Assembly: GCA_025934385.1 (NCBI GenBank)
Contig: JAICYE010000066.1
Coordinates: 1 to 8,507 of the forward strand
Reading direction: 5' to 3'
Source: Acidimicrobiia bacterium
Lineage (GTDB): Bacteria; Actinomycetota; Acidimicrobiia; IMCC26256; BP-133
Length of the DNA: 8,507 bases
The notes beneath the pieces were generated by a model that saw nothing but the letters and a program-made list of their open reading frames with translations, made no database searches and was not told the DNA's origin. Shown in pieces: positions 6,225 through 8,507 of this stretch. Numbering within the stretch: the first letter of the stretch is position 1; the number at the start of each line of letters is the position of its first letter. Made by a program: the position numbers and the translations under genes.

Positions 6225-6698
6225 ATGCGGTTCCTTCCTCTGATCCTCATGGTTCTCCTTGCCAGCACCGCCTGCGGCGGCGGGTCGCACCAGAACGCCA
6301 AGGACATGGGCATGCCGGCCAGCACGGCGGCCACCGGCGCCGCCGCCGCCGCCGCCGCCGGGCGGACGATCGACGTCGAGATGCGCGACATCGCCTATTC
6401 GCCGTCGACGATCGACGTCCATGCCGGCGAGACGGTGACCTTCGTGTTCCACAACCTTGGCCAGACCGAACACGAGGCGTTCCTCGGCGACGCCGCCGCC
6501 CAGACCGACCACGAGACGAAGATGGAGAGCGGCGGCATGGGCGGGATGGGCGGCGCGGCGGCCGACGAGATCAAGGTCGAGCCCGGCGGGATCGGCTCGC
6601 TCAGCCACACCTTCAAGCCCGGCGAGGCGCTGATGATCGGCTGCCACGAGCCCGGCCACTACGCCGCCGGGATGAAGGTGGCGCTGACCGTCAGCTGA
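6225..6698 (+). CDS. Cupredoxin-like copper-binding lipoprotein
   Basis: A 157-aa exported protein with a single cupredoxin (type 1 copper) domain; it probably binds or carries copper, or transfers electrons, at the outer face of the membrane. Residues 1-16 are a short signal sequence ending at LLASTAC, so Cys17 is a likely lipidation site, although Ser rather than Leu at -3 makes the lipobox imperfect. A Gly/Ala linker (about 18-46) follows, with seven identical GCC codons (6339-6359). The domain begins at about 48. Likely copper ligands are His83 (TEHEAF), and Cys140, His145 and Met150 in GCHEPGHYAAGM, the expected pattern. Between the first and second ligand is a long insert (about 89-115) rich in Met, His and Gly, including MESGGMGGMGG. 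It is divergent from the hydrolase gene and overlaps the tail of the oxidoreductase gene by 8 bp. The partner protein is unknown. Confidence 0.88.
   Translation: MRFLPLILMVLLASTACGGGSHQNAKDMGMPASTAATGAAAAAAAGRTIDVEMRDIAYSPSTIDVHAGETVTFVFHNLGQTEHEAFLGDAAAQTDHETKMESGGMGGMGGAAADEIKVEPGGIGSLSHTFKPGEALMIGCHEPGHYAAGMKVALTVS
6339..6359 (+). repeat. (GCC)7 trinucleotide repeat encoding polyalanine
   Basis: Seven consecutive GCC codons give Ala39-Ala45 in the linker between the lipid anchor and the cupredoxin domain. Slippage would change linker length by whole residues without breaking the frame. Confidence 0.8.
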
Positions 6699-6701
6699 CG
6701 G
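6688..6701. other. Perfect 14-bp palindrome carrying both stop codons of convergent genes
   Basis: CCGTCAGCTGACGG is its own reverse complement. Its centre TCAGCTGA gives the TGA stop of the cupredoxin gene on the plus strand (6696-6698) and, read on the minus strand, the TGA stop of the oxidoreductase gene (6693-6691). The two genes therefore overlap tail to tail by 8 bp, and both end in a Ser codon plus TGA. With no loop it is a poor hairpin terminator. No other terminator is visible between these genes. Confidence 0.75.
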
Positions 6702-7614
6702 GCTGTTCCCGGGACAGGGCCCCCAGTACCCGCAGCGTCTCCTGGCGGACGGCCCGGCCGCCGACCGGCGAGGCCAGGAACTCCGTGGTGCCGACGTCGG
6801 CCAGGGCCTGGATCCGAGCGGCGACCTCGTGCTCGTCGCCGGCGATGACGACGCCGGCCGGCCCGTCGAGCCCGGCCTCGTCGAGGAGCCGCTTGTAGGA
6901 GGGGAGCGTCCCGTAGATGGCGTACGTCGTCGCCGCCCGCTCCCGGACGCCGGGAACGTCGTCGGTCACCGCCACCGGCAGTCCCACCCCCACCCGGGGA
7001 CGGGGGCGGCCGGCCGCCTCGGCGGCGGCGGTGATCGACGGGGCGATCCGCTTGCCGACGACCTCGGGGGCGGCCATCCAGGTGAGGGTGCCGTCGGCCA
7101 GCTCGCCGGCCACCCGCAGCAGGGCGGGGCCGAGGGCGGCGACCAGGACGGGTACGGGCCCGGCGTCGTCGACCTTCACCGGGCCCATGAGCGTGCTGGC
7201 CCGGAGCGTCTCGCCCTGCACGTCGACCGGCCGGCCGTCGAGCGCCGGCCGCAGCGCCGAGAGGTACTCCCGCATGTGGACCGCCGGCTTCTCGAACGCC
7301 ATCCCGAGCATTCCCTCGATGACCAGCTGGTGGGACAGGCCGATGCCGAGGTGGAGGCGGCCAGGGCCGAGAGCCGCCGATGTGGTCAGGGCCTGACCGG
7401 CCAGCACCAGGGGGTGGCGGGGGTAGGTCGGCACGACGGCCGTGCCGAGCTCGATGCCGGGCACCTCCCGGCCGGCGACAGCGATCGCCGTGAGGGCCTC
7501 GACCCCGAAGAGCTGGGGCAGCCAGGCCCGCCGGAAGCCGGCATCGGCCGCTTCCCGGATCGCGTCGACCACCGCGGCGAGGCCGCCGCCGCCGACCATG
7601 ATTCCGATGTCCAC
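6691..7614 (-). CDS. Luciferase-like (LLM) class, probably F420-dependent, oxidoreductase
   Basis: A 307-aa TIM-barrel oxidoreductase of the bacterial luciferase-like family. Such proteins use FMN or, commonly in actinobacteria, reduced F420 for hydride transfer; the substrate is unknown. Landmarks are the N-terminal strand DIGIMVGGGG, VPTYPRHPLVLAGQALT (61-77), GPGRLHLGIGLSHQ (83-96) and KPAVHMREYLSAL. These recall the actinobacterial F420 subgroup that I remember as the MSMEG_4879-type family; that link is from memory. The start is GTG at 7614, with GAGGAG 8 nt upstream. The frame stays open beyond it, but the extra sequence is low-complexity and lies inside the dioxygenase gene. It follows the dioxygenase by 22 bp, so the two are probably co-transcribed. 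It overlaps the cupredoxin gene at the 3' end by 8 bp. Confidence 0.88.
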   Translation of the reverse strand: MDIGIMVGGGGLAAVVDAIREAADAGFRRAWLPQLFGVEALTAIAVAGREVPGIELGTAVVPTYPRHPLVLAGQALTTSAALGPGRLHLGIGLSHQLVIEGMLGMAFEKPAVHMREYLSALRPALDGRPVDVQGETLRASTLMGPVKVDDAGPVPVLVAALGPALLRVAGELADGTLTWMAAPEVVGKRIAPSITAAAEAAGRPRPRVGVGLPVAVTDDVPGVRERAATTYAIYGTLPSYKRLLDEAGLDGPAGVVIAGDEHEVAARIQALADVGTTEFLASPVGGRAVRQETLRVLGALSREQPVS

Positions 7615-7636
7615 GGAGGGCGCTCCTCGGTCGAAG

Positions 7637-8422
7637 TCAGCCGGCCGGGCTGAGGACGAAGTCGAACCGGCAGGTGTAGCCGGCGCCGTTGGCCGGCTCG
7701 AGCTTGGTGACCAGTGACGGCCGGGCCGCCCCGACGCAGTCGTGCTCCAGCCAGGGGTCGCCGGCGAAGTACACCTGGGTGGTGAGCGGGGCGAACCCGT
7801 CGGCCTCGACGCGAACATGGAGGTGGGCTGGCCGGTGCAGCTCGCTTCCGAGCAGCTCGAGGATCCGGGAGGTGTGGGGCTCGTCGGGGATGTCGTACGC
7901 CGCCGGTACGACGGTGCGGACGGCGAACCCGCCGTCGTCGCCGGTGTCGACCCGGCCCCGCAGGTTCCACTCCGGTAGTCCGGGGGCGAAGCGGGAGTAG
8001 AGGCCACCGGCGTCCGCCTGCCACAGGTCGAGCACCGCCCCGGGGACGGCGGTGCCGTCGACCGAGCGGACGGTGCCGCAGAAGACCAGCGCGTCGCCCG
8101 GCTCGTCCGTCCGCATGGGGAGCGGGACGGGGACGCCGTCGGGCCGGGGGCCGCCGAGCTCAGGGGCGCCGGCGGCGAAGAACGGTCCTTCGACGTTGCC
8201 GTCGGTGGTGCCCGGCGTCCGGTGTCCGGCCGTGCTGGCGGCCTCGACCGAGGCCTCGAGCAGGACGTCGGACAGCAGCGGCAGCTCGCCGCTCTCGGCC
8301 GCCGACAGCACGAAGGCGACCGCCCGGCGGTACTCCGGATAGGTCACGCCGTGGCGGCGGATGACCTCCCGCAGGCTGTCGAGGATGTCCCTGACGATGA
8401 CCCCGGCCCGTCCGTCCTCCAT
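7637..8422 (-). CDS. Intradiol ring-cleavage dioxygenase (catechol/hydroxyquinol 1,2-dioxygenase type)
   Basis: A 261-aa non-haem Fe(III) enzyme that opens an aromatic ring between two adjacent hydroxyl carbons, giving a cis,cis-muconate-type product. The N-terminal helical dimerisation domain (about 1-75, VIRRHGVTYPEYRRAVAFV) marks the catechol/hydroxyquinol branch rather than protocatechuate 3,4-dioxygenase. The catalytic domain follows, from GNVEGPFF (75-82). The iron ligands are all visible: Tyr142 (GGLYSRF), Tyr176 (AAYDIP), and His200 and His202 (RPAHLHV). The stretch LTTQVYFAGDPWLEHDC resembles chlorocatechol and hydroxyquinol enzymes. Around 180-185 the usual GPTG loop reads EPHTSR, so the substrate is uncertain. 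The start is ATG at 8422, with GGAAGGAG 7 nt upstream (8430-8437). It is followed by the oxidoreductase gene. No muconate cycloisomerase or maleylacetate reductase gene is in view. Confidence 0.92.
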   Translation of the reverse strand: MEDGRAGVIVRDILDSLREVIRRHGVTYPEYRRAVAFVLSAAESGELPLLSDVLLEASVEAASTAGHRTPGTTDGNVEGPFFAAGAPELGGPRPDGVPVPLPMRTDEPGDALVFCGTVRSVDGTAVPGAVLDLWQADAGGLYSRFAPGLPEWNLRGRVDTGDDGGFAVRTVVPAAYDIPDEPHTSRILELLGSELHRPAHLHVRVEADGFAPLTTQVYFAGDPWLEHDCVGAARPSLVTKLEPANGAGYTCRFDFVLSPAG

Positions 8423-8448
8423 GGCGTTACTCCTTCCCTTATCCCTAT

Positions 8449-8507
8449 TCAGTACATGATCGATGGTAGATAGGCTCCCTTCGGCTCGTTGTACAGCCCG
8501 ACGGTCA
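8449..8507 (-). CDS. C-terminal end of an unidentified gene, cut by the right edge
   Basis: On the minus strand one frame reads TVGLYNEPKGAYLPSIMY and then a TGA stop at 8451-8449, 26 bp before the dioxygenase ATG. Third codon positions are mostly G or C in this frame and mostly not in the other open frame. The ending looks protein-like, and the spacing fits an operon with the dioxygenase. Eighteen residues are too few to name the family, and the segment is less GC-rich than the genes around it. Confidence 0.45.
   Translation of the reverse strand, partial: TVGLYNEPKGAYLPSIMY

Noticed and set aside
6182..6659. Continuation of the second hydrolase frame upstream to 6659
   Set aside because: It runs antisense through the cupredoxin gene; only the part after the frameshift (about 5115-5410) matches the hydrolase family.
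7615..8007. Longer N-terminus for the luciferase-like oxidoreductase
   Set aside because: It overlaps the dioxygenase catalytic domain, is Ser/Pro/Arg-rich, and the GTG at 7614 has a well-placed GAGGAG site.
8423..8507. In-frame extension of the dioxygenase to the right edge
   Set aside because: The frame is open but has no ATG or GTG start, has poor third-position GC, and ATG 8422 has a clear ribosome-binding site.

Overview
The window is very GC-rich DNA with strong G/C bias at third codon positions, several GTG starts, -10-like TAGGRW boxes placed 6-7 nt before start codons, a predicted F420-type luciferase-like oxidoreductase and an actinobacterial-style secreted SGNH esterase. Together these suggest a high-GC actinomycetote, possibly an uncultured one; the sequence does not fix the genus. 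Eight genes are largely or wholly readable, and a ninth is clipped at the right edge.

Left block (1-4046, all minus strand): a complete 2-oxoacid dehydrogenase operon read right to left, E1-alpha (2922-4046), E1-beta (1930-2916), E2 (734-1930) and E3 (lipoamide dehydrogenase, 734 to beyond the left edge). The genes are 5 bp apart or overlap by one base (TAGTG), so they are probably translationally coupled and made as one complex. E1 decarboxylates the 2-oxoacid on thiamine diphosphate, E2 carries the acyl group on a lipoyl lysine to CoA, and E3 reoxidises the lipoamide with NAD+. The subunits look most like the heterotetrameric pyruvate dehydrogenase of Bacillus/Geobacillus, but a branched-chain substrate cannot be excluded. 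A promoter with a 17-bp spacer (4054-4082) sits in front of the operon.

Middle block: a divergent secreted SGNH/GDSL esterase (4129-5025, plus) faces an MBL-fold metallohydrolase (5115-6181, minus). Between their 3' ends lies a long hairpin (5041-5101). The MBL-fold gene is split by a one-base frameshift near 5408-5419, so its last two metal-binding His motifs lie in a different frame from the first. Divergent from it, 43 bp away, is a cupredoxin-like lipoprotein gene (6225-6698, plus) with a Met/His/Gly-rich insert.

Right block (6691-8507, minus): a luciferase-like, probably F420-dependent oxidoreductase (6691-7614) and an intradiol (catechol 1,2-type) dioxygenase (7637-8422) form a short operon, preceded by the apparent 3' end of another gene (8449-8507). 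The oxidoreductase and cupredoxin genes overlap tail to tail by 8 bp within a perfect 14-bp palindrome that encodes both stop codons.

No tRNA, rRNA, CRISPR array, insertion sequence or phage gene was seen. Most of the window is ordinary metabolism. The items most worth a second look are the frameshifted hydrolase, the hairpin at 5041-5101, the palindromic double stop and the Met-rich cupredoxin.
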